A DNA stretch of 64,000 nt from Glycomyces luteolus (GCF_027622875.1 NZ_JAPZVP010000016.1:62001-126000), one strand, 5' to 3'. Positions 33,863 through 42,725 are shown, counted from the stretch's first letter. Translations and numbers: made by a program. The notes: a model not told the origin generated them from the letters alone.

Positions 33863-34657
33863 TCAGTCGGCGTAGCGGACGGTGAGATCCCCGACGCTGC
33901 TGTTGACCGAAATGACGTAGTCGGCGTTGCTGGAGGGGTCGGTCGCGATGTCGATGTGCTGCTCGCCGACGCCGCTCTCGAACACCACCTCGAAGGTGGT
34001 GCCGTCATCGGGCACGAGGATCTCGACGCTGCCGGTGCTGGCGATGACGTTGATGTCGCCGCGCACCTCCGCGTACTCCAAGTGGATCGAGCCGACGCCG
34101 GATTCGACGCGGGTCTCGGTGGCGTACAGGTTCTCGCCGTGGATGTCGCCGACGCTGGTCTCGACGTCGATCGCGCCGTCGAGGCCGTCCATCCGGATGT
34201 CGCCGACCGAGCTTTCGGCTTCGGCCGCGGCGCCGCTGGGCATGGCGAGCGTGTAGTGGTACTCGCATTCGTCGCCGCTGATGACGAAGAAGCGGTCGTC
34301 GCATTCGCTGACCGCGGTGAAGGTGTCGCCGTGCCAGGATTCGCTCGGTTCGGGTTGCTCACCGCGCCAGCGGGTCTCGCGGTCGACGACGAGGGTGCCG
34401 TCGGTGGAGGCGTTGAGGTCGATGCGGCCGATGTCGATGGTGACGTCGACGCCGGCGACATGCTGCGCGTACGTCTCGCTGTGGGTGTCGGTCTCCTCGG
34501 GCGAGGCGACCGACCAGATCCAGGCGCCGCTGACGGCGAGGGCGAACAGGAGCACGACTGCGGTGCAGGCGGCGCCGACGATCCACCAGACCGTGCGGGC
34601 GGTGCGGTGCTCTTCGGGTTTCGTGGCGGTGGTCGGCTTCTCGGGGGTGTCGATCAT
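33863..34657 (-). CDS. DUF4097-like adhesin-type membrane protein
   Basis: A 264-residue protein with a short cytoplasmic N-terminus, one membrane helix (TVWWIVGAACTAVVLLFALAVSGAWIW) and an outward-facing beta-helix built from repeats such as AESSVGDIRMDGLDG, VETSVGDIHGENLYA and VESGVGSIHLEYAEV, typical of DUF4097. Its ATG overlaps the stop of the response regulator (ATGA), so it is the third gene of a kinase-regulator operon. It likely reports on or reacts to envelope stress. Confidence 0.85.
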   Translation of the reverse strand: MIDTPEKPTTATKPEEHRTARTVWWIVGAACTAVVLLFALAVSGAWIWSVASPEETDTHSETYAQHVAGVDVTIDIGRIDLNASTDGTLVVDRETRWRGEQPEPSESWHGDTFTAVSECDDRFFVISGDECEYHYTLAMPSGAAAEAESSVGDIRMDGLDGAIDVETSVGDIHGENLYATETRVESGVGSIHLEYAEVRGDINVIASTGSVEILVPDDGTTFEVVFESGVGEQHIDIATDPSSNADYVISVNSSVGDLTVRYAD

Positions 34658-35313
34658 GACCGGTCCTTCGTGTTGCCTTGCAGGAACTTGAGAATGGCGA
34701 GCACGCGGCGGTTGCCGCTGTCGGTGGGCGGTAGCCCCAGTTTCGTGAAGATCGAGTTGATGTGCTTGCTGACCGCGCCTTCGCTGAGGACGAGGGCCTC
34801 GGCGATGCCGGCGTTCGAGCGGCCTTCGGCCATGTGCGACAGCACTTCCCGCTCTCGCGGGGTGAGGCGGTCCAGCTCGCTGCCGTTGCTGCGCACCAGG
34901 AGTTGGGAGACCACTTCGGGGTCGAGCGCGGTGCCGCCGTCGGCGACGCGGCGCAGCGAGTGGAGGAACTCGGTCACGTCGGCTACGCGGTCCTTGAGGA
35001 GGTAGCCGATGCCGCGCATCTGCCCGGTGAGGAGTTCGACGGCGTAGCGCTCCTCGACGTACTGGGAGAGCATGAGGATCGCGAGGTCCGGGTACTGGCG
35101 GCGCAGCACCAGCGCGGCCCGCACGCCCTCGTCGCTCTGGTCGGGCGGCATCCGCACGTCGGCCACGACGAGGTCGGGGCAGTCGCGCTCGACCGAGCGC
35201 AGCAGCGCTTCGGCATCGCCGACGGTGTCGATGACTTCGACGCCGCCGACCTCCATGAGCCGGGCGAGGCCCTCCCGCAGCAGGACCGAGTCTTCGGCGA
35301 TCACGACGCGCAT
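34654..35313 (-). CDS. NarL/LuxR-type response regulator
   Basis: A 219-residue protein. The receiver domain has the acidic pair E7-D8, phospho-acceptor D52 (VVADVRMPP) and K105 region (GYLLKDRV). The C-terminal LuxR HTH is LTPREREVLSHMAEGRSNAGIAEALVLSEGAVSKHINSIFTKL. It overlaps the 3' end of the histidine kinase gene by 13 bases, so the two are translationally coupled. Confidence 0.95.
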   Translation of the reverse strand: MRVVIAEDSVLLREGLARLMEVGGVEVIDTVGDAEALLRSVERDCPDLVVADVRMPPDQSDEGVRAALVLRRQYPDLAILMLSQYVEERYAVELLTGQMRGIGYLLKDRVADVTEFLHSLRRVADGGTALDPEVVSQLLVRSNGSELDRLTPREREVLSHMAEGRSNAGIAEALVLSEGAVSKHINSIFTKLGLPPTDSGNRRVLAILKFLQGNTKDRS

Positions 35314-36557
35314 GGCAGCTCCGCTTCGATGGTGGTGGGCCCGCCGAGGGGGCTGGTGATGCGGAAGGCGCCGTCGACGGATCGGACGCGGTCGGCGAGT
35401 CCTTGGAGTCCGGTGCCGCCCTGGGGGTCGGCGCCGCCGCGTCCGTCGTCGGCGATGCGCAGCCGCAGTTGTCGCTCCGCAAGGGCGACTTCGACCGCGG
35501 CGTGCTCGGCGCCCGAGTGTCTGGCCACATTGGTGAGTGCTTCGGAGACGACGAAGTAGGCGACGGCCTCGACGTCGCGGGCGACGCGGCGGTCCATGTC
35601 GACCTTGAGCCGCACGGGGATCGGCGACCGGGCGGCGACCGCGGAGAGCGCGGCGTCGAGGCCGCGGTCTTCGAGCACGGCCGGGTGGAGGCCGCGTACG
35701 AGGTCGCGCAGGTCGGTGAGGACCTGCTTGGCCTCCTCGTGGGCTTCGGCGATGGCGCGGGCGCCGTCTTCGGGGAGGTCGTTGAGGGTGGCGCGGGCGA
35801 TGCCGAGGTTCATGGCGAGGGAGGTGAGTCGCTGCTGCGCGCCGTCGTGGAGGTCCCGTTCGATGCGGCGGCGCTCCGCGTCCGCGGCGTCTACAGTAGA
35901 GTTCCTGCTGGCGGCGAGGTCGGTCACCCGCATCTCCAGCGCCTCGGTTCGGCTGGTGCCCAGCAGGATTCGGGCCAGGAGCCCGTCGAGTGCGGCCAAT
36001 CCGCGAGTGATCCATGGCGCCGCGATCGTCACGGCTACGCCTGTGCTGAAGAGGATCCAGTTGGCCCGCAGCTCCGAGTCGCGTCCGATGAGCGGCGCGA
36101 GGATCATCGCGGGACCGGTGGTCCATGCGGTGACTGCGAACGCGGCCGCGAAGAACCCGTAGATCCCGGCGATCACGTGATACGAGAACTGCCGCCACGT
36201 CCGCGGGTTCTTCACCAGGGCCAGCAGCGCCCGTGGTGCGAACGTGACCGGCTGGGTGAACGGCCCTTCGGGCCACTCGGCGCCGAGGAACGCGGTGTGG
36301 CGGCTGCGCTGCATCGCGGTGAGCAGGCCGTTCACGACCAGCAGCGTCCCGCCCGTGATGATCGGGATCACGATCGTGATGAGCCCGCCGATACCGGTGG
36401 CCACTAGCGCGAAGATCGCGACGCCGCCGAGCGTGCCGAGCACGCCCCCCGTGACGAGATGCATGAGGGAGCGCCAGGTCGATCCGGCCCAGTACGCCCG
36501 CACCACTGCTCGCGGGGCTCTGCGCCATGGGATCGCCGGCGCCGCTGAGATATCCAT
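35301..36557 (-). CDS. Sensor histidine kinase, HisKA_3 (NarX/UhpB) family
   Basis: About 418 residues. The N-terminal sensor region has four membrane helices in the actinobacterial putative-sensor arrangement. The HisKA_3 phosphoacceptor motif is RRIERDLHDGAQQRLTSL, and the ATPase domain carries SEALTNVARHSGA (N box) and DDGRGGAD / GTGLQGLADR (G boxes). The ATG at 36557 has a -10-like TAGTGT seven bases upstream, so the mRNA may be leaderless. It pairs with the response regulator encoded next. Confidence 0.95.
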   Translation of the reverse strand: MDISAAPAIPWRRAPRAVVRAYWAGSTWRSLMHLVTGGVLGTLGGVAIFALVATGIGGLITIVIPIITGGTLLVVNGLLTAMQRSRHTAFLGAEWPEGPFTQPVTFAPRALLALVKNPRTWRQFSYHVIAGIYGFFAAAFAVTAWTTGPAMILAPLIGRDSELRANWILFSTGVAVTIAAPWITRGLAALDGLLARILLGTSRTEALEMRVTDLAASRNSTVDAADAERRRIERDLHDGAQQRLTSLAMNLGIARATLNDLPEDGARAIAEAHEEAKQVLTDLRDLVRGLHPAVLEDRGLDAALSAVAARSPIPVRLKVDMDRRVARDVEAVAYFVVSEALTNVARHSGAEHAAVEVALAERQLRLRIADDGRGGADPQGGTGLQGLADRVRSVDGAFRITSPLGGPTTIEAELPCAS

Positions 36558-36558
36558 G

Positions 36559-36572
36559 CTTAGAACACTAAG
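36559..36572 (-). promoter_or_regulatory. CTTAG-N4-CTAAG inverted repeat at the kinase promoter
   Basis: A 5-4-5 palindrome covering the presumed -10 and start point immediately before the kinase ATG. Placement suggests an autoregulatory or repressor site. Confidence 0.4.
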
Positions 36573-36657
36573 ATCGTCCGCGCCCGCGCACATTGCCGCT
36601 GACGCCCGACTTCAGGGTGAAGTTTTCTCCACCCCCGACCCGCGGTCCCGGGCATGG

Positions 36658-36687
36658 CCAGGCCAGAGGCGGTGCTCTCTGGCCTGG
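36658..36687 (-). terminator. Hairpin after the RidA gene
   Basis: A perfect 11-bp stem (36658-36668 with 36677-36687) with an 8-base loop, about 65 bases beyond the RidA stop on the minus strand. No T run. Confidence 0.5.
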
Positions 36688-36751
36688 AGCTTCGGGTCGG
36701 CCTCGGCCGGCGAAGCCACCGCCGCTACGCGGAGCGGCCTTCGCCTGCCGC

Positions 36752-37162
36752 TCAGTCGATTACGGCCTCGGCCTCGACCTCGACGAGCACGTCCGGCTCG
36801 AACAGGTAGTCGACGCCGATGAGCGACACCGGCGGCAGCGGCTGCGGCATCCCGAGCTCCGCGACCGCGCGTTCGACGCCGGCCATGAAGTCGCCGATCA
36901 TCTCCCGCTCCCAGCGCACGACGTAGAACCGGAGGCGGACGACGTCGCCGAAGCCCGCCCCGGCTCCGGCGAGCCCGCGCGCGGTGTTGCGCAGCGCGTG
37001 CACGACCTGCCCGGCGAGGTCGCCGGTGGCGAGCCGGTTCCCCTCGGCGTCGCGGGCGATCTGCCCGGCGACGTGGACGTGGCGGGTGCCGGTGGCGACC
37101 GAGACGTGGTGGTACGGAACGGGCTGGAACATGCCCTCGGGGTTCAGCAGTTTGACGGACAT
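36752..37162 (-). CDS. RidA family protein
   Basis: A 136-residue Rid-family protein: MSVKLLNPEGMFQPVPYHHVSVATGTRHVHVAGQIARDAEGN, then GLAGAGAGFGDVVRLRFYV and a C-terminal PPVSLIGVDYLFEPDVLVEVEAEAV. Classic RidA hydrolyses reactive enamine/imine intermediates; the catalytic Arg of RidA-type members is not evident here, so it may belong to another Rid subgroup. It is divergent from an HxlR regulator. Confidence 0.88.
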   Translation of the reverse strand: MSVKLLNPEGMFQPVPYHHVSVATGTRHVHVAGQIARDAEGNRLATGDLAGQVVHALRNTARGLAGAGAGFGDVVRLRFYVVRWEREMIGDFMAGVERAVAELGMPQPLPPVSLIGVDYLFEPDVLVEVEAEAVID

Positions 37163-37183
37163 GGCGGTTTCCTCTCCTTCAGA

Positions 37184-37225
37184 GAACTAGTGGTTTCTCT
37201 TGTATACCTAGTTCCTGAAGGGAAC
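37184..37225. promoter_or_regulatory. Operator cluster between ridA-like and hxlR-like genes
   Basis: GAACTAG at 37184-37190 mirrors CTAGTTC at 37208-37214, and GTTCC-TGAAG-GGAAC spans 37211-37225. They lie over the shared promoter. The HxlR -10 (TAGACT, 37232-37237) is seven bases before its ATG. These are the expected binding sites of the divergently encoded HxlR protein. Confidence 0.6.
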
Positions 37226-37244
37226 TTCAACTAGACTAGGTTTC

Positions 37245-37610
37245 ATGGGCGAAACCACCGAGAACCAGCAGCTGACTCCCGAGCACCGCGAACTGCTCGA
37301 TCAGATCCTCGACAAGTGGTCCTTGCAGGTGCTCGACCAGCTGTGCGGCCAATCGCTGCGGTTCAACGAGCTCCGCCGGGCGATCCCGCTTGTGACGCAG
37401 AAGTCGCTCACGACGACGCTGCGCAGGCTCGAACGCAACGGCATGATCGAGCGCGTCATCGTGGGCACCCGCCCGGTCGCCGTCGAATACCGCATCTCCC
37501 CGATCGGCAATACGCTCCAGGAGCTCATCGACGCGCTCCTCGACTGGTCTTCCGAGCGGCTGCCGGACATTCAGCAGGCCCGCGCCCGCTTCGACGCCGA
37601 ACACGGGTGA
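37245..37610 (+). CDS. HxlR-type winged-helix transcriptional regulator
   Basis: A 121-residue protein with the HxlR pattern: DKWSLQVLDQLCGQSLRFNELRRAIPLVTQKSLTTTLRRLERNGMIERVI and the C-terminal YRISPIGNTLQELIDALLDW. The usual N-terminal Cys of redox-sensing members is absent; one Cys occurs within helix 2 (LCGQ). It is divergent from the RidA gene with operators between, so it probably represses it. Confidence 0.93.
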   Translation: MGETTENQQLTPEHRELLDQILDKWSLQVLDQLCGQSLRFNELRRAIPLVTQKSLTTTLRRLERNGMIERVIVGTRPVAVEYRISPIGNTLQELIDALLDWSSERLPDIQQARARFDAEHG

Positions 37611-37628
37611 ACCCGCGCGGGCACGCAA

Positions 37629-37650
37629 AAGGGGGCCTCGCGGCCCCCTT
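37629..37650. terminator. Bidirectional intrinsic terminator
   Basis: A 9-bp stem AAGGGGGCC/GGCCCCCTT with a TCGC loop. The A and T edges make it functional in both directions, between the convergent hxlR-like and esterase genes. Confidence 0.85.
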
Positions 37651-37675
37651 GGCCTAGGTCGTCCGACTACTCAAC

Positions 37676-39037
37676 TCACCTGAGCGCCCAGTTCTGGTTG
37701 GCGCCGCCGTTGCAGGTCCAGAGGACGACCTTGGTGCCGTTGGCGGTCCGGTTCCCCGTCGCATCGAGGCACAGTCCTGATTGGGCGTTGGTGATGGTGC
37801 CGTTGGCGTTGACGTTCCACTTCTGGTTCGCGCCGCCGTGGCAGTCCCAGATGATCGCCCGTGTACCGGGAGCGGTCGCTCCGCCTTCGGCGTCGAGGCA
37901 TTTGCCGCCGTAGACGCGCAGCTCACCGGTGGCAGTCTTGGTCCACTGCTGGTTGGCTGCGCCATTGCAGTCCCACAGCTGCACATCGGCGCCGTTGGAC
38001 TGGGACTGGCCGGTGACGTCGAGGCAGCGGGAGGACTGGGCGCCGACGATCGCGCCGTCATCGCCGCCGCCCGGGTCGCCGGACCCGAACTGGGAGAAGA
38101 AGTTCCAGGTGACTCCGGAGGTCCAGGTCTGCCAACCGTCCTCATAGGTACCGTCGATCGGGCCGGGGGTGTGGCCGCCGTCGAACGCCGCCCACTGGAC
38201 CGGATAGCCCGCCCTGCAACCGGAGTAGCTGGTGACGATGTGCGTCCGGCTGCCCGAGGCGGGCTCGGGGGCATTCTGCGGGGTGCACCCGTTGTTGGCG
38301 ACGAACCTGTCGCGCAGCGAACGCCCCGCCGAGATGTTGAGGACGTTGTCGGAGATGCCGTGGATGCCGAGGTAGGCGACGGGCTGAGTGCCGCCGCTGC
38401 ACCCGCTGAGCTGACCCCCGGAATAGACCGCGACCGCTCGGAAGACCGTCGGCCGCGAGCAGGCGAGGGAGTAGCTCATGCCGCCGCCGTAGCTGAAGCC
38501 GAGGGCGAAGCGCTGCGCGGTGTCGACGCAGAGACCGGATTCCAGCCGCGCGTTCATGGCGTCGACGAAGGCGACGTCCTGGCCCCCGGAATTGGCCCAG
38601 CCGTTGTTGATGCCTTGCGGCGCAACGAAGATTGCGCTGTTGTTCGACAGGCGCTGCAGCCCGTAGTAGGACCAGTTCGCGCCGTCGGTGCCGCCGCCGG
38701 AGACGTCGCCGGCCGTGCCGCCGTTCCAGTGGAACGCGAAGATCAGCGGGTAGGCGCGGCTGCTGTCGTAGTTGTCGGGGACCCGCAGGATGAACGAGCG
38801 GTTCGTGCCGCCGACCTGGATGCTATGCGTGCCGCTCGAAATAGTCGGAGCGCTCCCACATCCGGCACTCGAGGCGAGTGTGGTGACGTCTGATGCCGGA
38901 TCGGCGGCAGGCGCCGCATTGGCCGCGGCGCCGAACGAGCCGACGGCGACGGCCACGGCGCCGATCAACGCCAGCAGCGGACGGGGGACGCGCCTGCGCG
39001 TTCGCGCAGACCGGTCCCGACTCAAGAGCTGTCTCAA
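37676..39037 (-). CDS. Secreted CE1-type esterase (PHB depolymerase/feruloyl esterase-like) with ricin B lectin domain
   Basis: A 453-residue protein. It has a twin-Arg-like basic start and signal peptide (to ~ANA-A, residue 41). The esterase domain (~60-315) carries nucleophile GFSYGG (S182), Asp candidate GISDN (D230) and GGHTPG (H289). A Gly/Asp linker leads to a ricin-type beta-trefoil (~328-453) with three CLD..G and QxW repeats (NQQW, NQKW, NQNW). Probably cleaves acetyl or feruloyl esters on plant polysaccharides, with the lectin binding sugars. Confidence 0.93.
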   Translation of the reverse strand: MRQLLSRDRSARTRRRVPRPLLALIGAVAVAVGSFGAAANAAPAADPASDVTTLASSAGCGSAPTISSGTHSIQVGGTNRSFILRVPDNYDSSRAYPLIFAFHWNGGTAGDVSGGGTDGANWSYYGLQRLSNNSAIFVAPQGINNGWANSGGQDVAFVDAMNARLESGLCVDTAQRFALGFSYGGGMSYSLACSRPTVFRAVAVYSGGQLSGCSGGTQPVAYLGIHGISDNVLNISAGRSLRDRFVANNGCTPQNAPEPASGSRTHIVTSYSGCRAGYPVQWAAFDGGHTPGPIDGTYEDGWQTWTSGVTWNFFSQFGSGDPGGGDDGAIVGAQSSRCLDVTGQSQSNGADVQLWDCNGAANQQWTKTATGELRVYGGKCLDAEGGATAPGTRAIIWDCHGGANQKWNVNANGTITNAQSGLCLDATGNRTANGTKVVLWTCNGGANQNWALR

Positions 39038-39448
39038 AGCCGTTTCTCCTTGCGTGCCATGAAGGCCAGCGCCTTCAATCGAAGCTCATCAATACGAGAT
39101 CCAATCGTACGTACATATGACGTATCACGTCAAGAGAGCCGCGCAATCGCGGATAAAATGCACTACGAGGCAGAGAAGGAACCCATCCTGTAGCACAATC
39201 ATCAGATTTTTGGGCCGGCTGCAAGTCCCTGAAGCCCTGACCAGCAGGCTGCCCAGCGTCGCGGCGGACGCGGTTTCCTTCGGACAGCCCAGCGGGATCC
39301 TCGTACCCCAACTCCGGATCCTGCCGGTAAACCGCCGGTCGACCGCCTTTACTTCGGCCGTCCCCCGCCCTACCTTGAAGGCGCCCCTCCAACGGACGGT
39401 CCGCTCCGCCCTCGTCCACCGCCCCATACAACTTCAAGGGATGAAGCG
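39038..39448. other. 411-base intergenic region
   Basis: It holds the divergent promoters of the esterase and of the WXG100-type cassette. The part near 39060-39210 is unusually AT-rich for this window (TACGTACATATGACGTATCACG), fitting a regulated promoter. No convincing gene or RNA was found. Confidence 0.5.
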
Positions 39449-40033
39449 ATGCCCGGACTCGAAGTCGACCCCGACGATCTGATCGACGTAGGGGAGATAA
39501 CGCTGCCGTACGCGGCCGACTTCTACGACGAGATGGCCAACCGGCTCGCCGCCATCGGCAACAGCGCAGGGCGCGGGCTCATTCCGACGCTGAGCAGTTC
39601 GCCGGCGGGCAACGCCCTCGGCGAAGCCATCATGCGCTGCCAGCGCTTCCTGTACGCGGTCACCGAGGAGACGGCCGACAGCCACCGCGCCGTCGGCGTG
39701 AGCGTGGCCGAAGCCGGATACGAGTACCGGCAGGCCGACAACGCCGGCGCGCGCGACTTCGAAATGACCGGCGAGGGCCTGACCGGTTCCGTCGCAAGCG
39801 AGTTCACCAAAGTCGACGAGGGCGAATACGACTACGACAGCGGCTACCGGTTCAACAACTTCGACACGGCCGAGAAGGGCTCCGGGTACGAGGACGCGCT
39901 TTCGGGCGACCCGCGGCAGCCGGTCGACCACCAGGACTACGAGATCGAACCTGAACCGTTGTTCGGACGACCGCCCGGACTGACCGACCGTGGCGGCGAC
40001 CGGCCGCCCCTCGACGAACGCAGAGGGCGCTGA
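39449..40033 (+). CDS. WXG100-like protein of a two-gene cassette (copy 1)
   Basis: A 194-residue acidic protein. The first ~110 residues are helical (LEVDPDDLIDVGEITLPYAADFYDEMANRL; ETADSHRAVGVSVAEAGYEYRQAD), like ESX-type small substrates. The C-terminal tail is disordered. It starts after AAGGG with ATG at 39449. The VDPDDL start and the gene order resemble the pair at 52483/52070, so the two cassettes are related. Confidence 0.65.
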   Translation: MPGLEVDPDDLIDVGEITLPYAADFYDEMANRLAAIGNSAGRGLIPTLSSSPAGNALGEAIMRCQRFLYAVTEETADSHRAVGVSVAEAGYEYRQADNAGARDFEMTGEGLTGSVASEFTKVDEGEYDYDSGYRFNNFDTAEKGSGYEDALSGDPRQPVDHQDYEIEPEPLFGRPPGLTDRGGDRPPLDERRGR

Positions 40034-40035
40034 CC

Positions 40036-41025
40036 ATGCCGAAGTTCGCCACGTTCCAGAGCATGAAGGACGACCCGCCGCCGAGCAAGGACGAGCTCAA
40101 GGAGATGGTCGCGAAGTTCAACGAGCCGCTCCAGATGCTGTACGTCCGGTCGCGCTACGACGCGTTCTTCAAGGAGCGGTACCCCACCGGGAGCACGATC
40201 CAGAGCCCGCGCGAGAACTGGACGTTCGACTTCGAGACGCACATGACCCGGGCGGAGGAGGAAGAACTGCGCAGCCTGTGCTGGCCGCTCGCAACGAACT
40301 TCGTCATCGACATGCTCGTCGGCATCGACAACCTCGTGGACAAGGACGAAGGCGACCTCGATGCGCTGGTGGAGGATCTCCTGCAACTGGGCACGTCGTA
40401 TGACGGCGCGATGACCGACGCCAAACTCGCGCTCGTGCAGGACCGGTTCGAGAGCTGGAACGGCGACGCCGGCGCCGCGATCCGGGAACGCTACTCCGAT
40501 CACCTCACCAGGTCGACGCAGACCCACAGTGCGATGGCGCACGCGCTGGCCAATGCGGCACAGCTCGATTCCCTCATCATGATGAAGGTCCGCCATCACC
40601 TCGACGGCCTGGTGAGGACGGCCGGAACCGCCATCGACAACGGCCCGGCGGGTTCCAATCTCGATTTCGAGCCGATCATCGGCTGGCTGACGGCCCTCGG
40701 CGTCGTCGTGAGCGCTCCCGGCAGCCTGCCCGTGATGGGCGCCGTCGGTTGGGTGGGGAGCACCATTCAGACGATCCTCTCGGAACTGCCTCTCGAACCG
40801 ACCGACGAGCCGAGGATGGACTCCTCGGATCCGGACGAGTTGAGGGAACAGGTGCTCGCGGCTTTCGACCAGGTCGCCGAGGTCGTCAAGGCGGACAGGG
40901 AGCGACTCGCCGAGGAACTCCTCGCGGCTTTCGAGGGGCTGGTGGCGCTGATCGGCAGCGGCGACGCGGCGGAGTCCAGTCGCGTGATCCCGAACCCGAA
41001 CGGCGTCAACAGCATCACTCTCTGA
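40036..41025 (+). CDS. Large helical partner of the WXG100-type cassette (copy 1)
   Basis: A 329-residue protein, two bases after the previous stop. An N-terminal helical region (SKDELKEMVAKFNEPLQMLYVRSRYDAFF) is followed by charged helices, a hydrophobic hairpin at ~215-250 (IIGWLTALGVVVSAPGSLPVMGAVGWVGSTIQ) and a C-terminal coiled segment. Layout and length match the gene at 51105-52070. It is probably a secreted or membrane-inserting type VII effector partner; no catalytic motif was recognised. Confidence 0.65.
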   Translation: MPKFATFQSMKDDPPPSKDELKEMVAKFNEPLQMLYVRSRYDAFFKERYPTGSTIQSPRENWTFDFETHMTRAEEEELRSLCWPLATNFVIDMLVGIDNLVDKDEGDLDALVEDLLQLGTSYDGAMTDAKLALVQDRFESWNGDAGAAIRERYSDHLTRSTQTHSAMAHALANAAQLDSLIMMKVRHHLDGLVRTAGTAIDNGPAGSNLDFEPIIGWLTALGVVVSAPGSLPVMGAVGWVGSTIQTILSELPLEPTDEPRMDSSDPDELREQVLAAFDQVAEVVKADRERLAEELLAAFEGLVALIGSGDAAESSRVIPNPNGVNSITL

Positions 41026-41136
41026 CCGCAGAGGGCCGGGCACTCACTCAGCGCCCGGGTCCAGCGAGAACTGCTGGCGTACCTCGCCATCTCCGCACTC
41101 AATGAGGTGGTGGGAGTTGAGCACTCAGCGTCTAGC

Positions 41137-41622
41137 ATGGGTCCGATCTTCCGGCACCGAGGAGTCTCCATCACCGAACCGCCCCGGCCTCAGACCAAAC
41201 CCGAAGTCGTCACCGTGGCCCAAACGCTGCTGTGGGTCCTCTTCGCCAACGGGTTCGCCGTCACGGCATACGAGTTCATCCGAACGCAGTTCTATCTGAA
41301 TGGCGCGAGGGACTACTTCAGCATCGCGCTGATCGCAGCCGTCACTGCAGCTTTTGGAGTCCTTTCGGCCCTGCTCAGTCGGCGCGGCCTGCTCACCTGG
41401 TGTTCAGCCATGCTGCTCTGCGTCTCGGTCGCGGTGCTCATCGCAGCCCTTCTGCTCCCGGAGATGTCCGAACCGGAAGGGTACGAGCGCAAGAGCAGGC
41501 CCGAACTGATGCTCTGGGTTCTGACGTACGTCGCGATGCCGCTTGCCGCCGTCGCCTGCCTGGCGACCCGCGGTGCCCGGAAGTGGTGCTTCAACCGCGG
41601 CGAGGCAACCACCAACGATTGA
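41137..41622 (+). CDS. Four-helix membrane protein of unknown function
   Basis: About 161 residues with four hydrophobic segments (LLWVLFANGFAVTAYEFI; FSIALIAAVTAAFGVLSALL; WCSAMLLCVSVAVLIAALLL; LMLWVLTYVAMPLAAVACLA). The start is uncertain (ATG 41137; GTG 41107 also possible) and no clear ribosome site is present. It lies downstream of the WXG100-type cassette and might belong to it. Confidence 0.6.
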   Translation: MGPIFRHRGVSITEPPRPQTKPEVVTVAQTLLWVLFANGFAVTAYEFIRTQFYLNGARDYFSIALIAAVTAAFGVLSALLSRRGLLTWCSAMLLCVSVAVLIAALLLPEMSEPEGYERKSRPELMLWVLTYVAMPLAAVACLATRGARKWCFNRGEATTND

Positions 41623-41690
41623 AGCCGGTGGTTTCCGGTCGTCGGGAGCGCTGGAGGCATACCCGGGTCTGACTCGTTCGGGCTGTGGAA

Positions 41691-42335
41691 TCAGGTCTCG
41701 CAGGCGACCCCATCACCGTCGCGGTCAAGGTGCTCGTCGTAGCCCGGGTCCCCCTCGTACAGCGGAGCGGCACCGTCCGCCATGGCCTCATCGCAATTCT
41801 CGTAGTGGGCGTCTGAGTCGCCGTTGCCGCCGTCATCGTTGCCGCCACCCGGGTCGTCGCCGAAATAGGGTTCGCAAGCAACGCCATCGCCGTCAGCGTC
41901 GAGGTGGGGCGCGTAGCCGGGCTCCCCTTCGTACAGCGGAGCGGCGCCGTCCGCCCTGGCCTCATCACAATTCTCGTAGTAGACGGACTCGTCCTCCTCG
42001 TTCTCCGGCACGGCCGGCGACGGAGATGGCGAGGGTGACGGAGTCGGTGACGCGGACGGAACGGGTGACGGAGAGGGTGACGGAGACGGAGACGGAGACG
42101 GAGAGGGCGCGGGCCGAGTAGTCGTGCTTTCGGGCGCGGAAGGAGTCGGCGGCGAGGACGTCTCGGTCTCCGTCACGGAGTCGCTGGGATACAAGGGCCC
42201 GATACCGGGATCGTCGCAAGACACCAAAACGACTGCGGCGCTGACGATCACGATCGCCTTCCAGACCAAGGCAAGTTCAGACCAGCGCTTCGCGAGGCGC
42301 TGGTGCGGACCATCTGCGACAGGTTGACTGGGCAT
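41691..42335 (-). CDS. Membrane or lipid-anchored protein with two excalibur calcium-binding domains
   Basis: A 214-residue protein. A membrane/signal segment at ~27-40 (AIVIVSAAVVLVSC) ends in a possible lipobox Cys. A long Ser/Pro/Thr stalk follows (SPSPSPSP repeats). Two excalibur domains close it, each with Y-x-N-CDEA.ADGAAPLYEG.PGY..HLD.DGDGVACE. The AGGAG before the ATG at 42335 supports the start. Expected to be an extracellular Ca-binding envelope protein. Confidence 0.85.
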   Translation of the reverse strand: MPSQPVADGPHQRLAKRWSELALVWKAIVIVSAAVVLVSCDDPGIGPLYPSDSVTETETSSPPTPSAPESTTTRPAPSPSPSPSPSPSPSPVPSASPTPSPSPSPSPAVPENEEDESVYYENCDEARADGAAPLYEGEPGYAPHLDADGDGVACEPYFGDDPGGGNDDGGNGDSDAHYENCDEAMADGAAPLYEGDPGYDEHLDRDGDGVACET

Positions 42336-42465
42336 GGGCACTCCTACGGGCGAAAGGAGATGCACCAGGGGGAATGGTGCGGGCCATGCCGGTCGTAAGC
42401 CCAAGGGAATGTGCCGTGGGGCCGACCGACTACCCGCCGGAAGACCGCCCTGCTCGGGCGGCTGG

Positions 42466-42507
42466 CCAAAAAACAGCTCAAGCCAAGAGTAAACTCCTGG
42501 CTTGAGC
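42466..42507 (-). terminator. Intrinsic terminator of the tRNA-Pro transcript
   Basis: A long stem (42476-42507, about 15 bp with one wobble) followed on the minus strand by TGTTTTTT. It starts three bases after the tRNA 3' CCA. Confidence 0.9.
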
Positions 42508-42509
42508 AA

Positions 42510-42586
42510 TGGTCGGGTTGACAGGATTTGAACCTGCGACCCCCTCGTCCCGAACGAGGTGCGCTACCAAGCTGCGCCACAACCCG
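42510..42586 (-). tRNA. tRNA-Pro (anticodon CGG)
   Basis: A 77-base cloverleaf on the minus strand. The acceptor stem CGGGTTG pairs with CAACCCG, the D arm is GCGCAGCTTGGTAGCGC, the anticodon stem CCTCG/CGAGG has loop TTCGGGA (anticodon CGG), and the T arm is GCAGGTTCAAATCCTGT. It has an A discriminator and encoded CCA (42510-42512). Confidence 0.97.
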
Positions 42587-42725
42587 ATGTTCTGTTTTCC
42601 CGCGCACGCTGGGCGTTCGCGTCGATTGGAAATGCTACCTGAACGTGCCGCACCCCGGCGAACGGGGTGGGGGCGCTCCGGGCCCGGTCACATTCTGGCC
42701 CGGAGCGCGCCTCGAGTGCAAGCGG

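Noticed and set aside
34658-35530. Upstream extension of the DUF4097 protein (long Arg/Pro-rich frame)
   Set aside because: It is antisense-free but a shifted frame of the response regulator and kinase. A good ribosome site and conserved start lie at 34657.
41973-42121. Repeat array GGAGACGGAGACGG as a possible CRISPR or intergenic repeat
   Set aside because: It encodes the Ser/Pro/Thr stalk of the excalibur protein in frame on the minus strand; no spacers of constant length.
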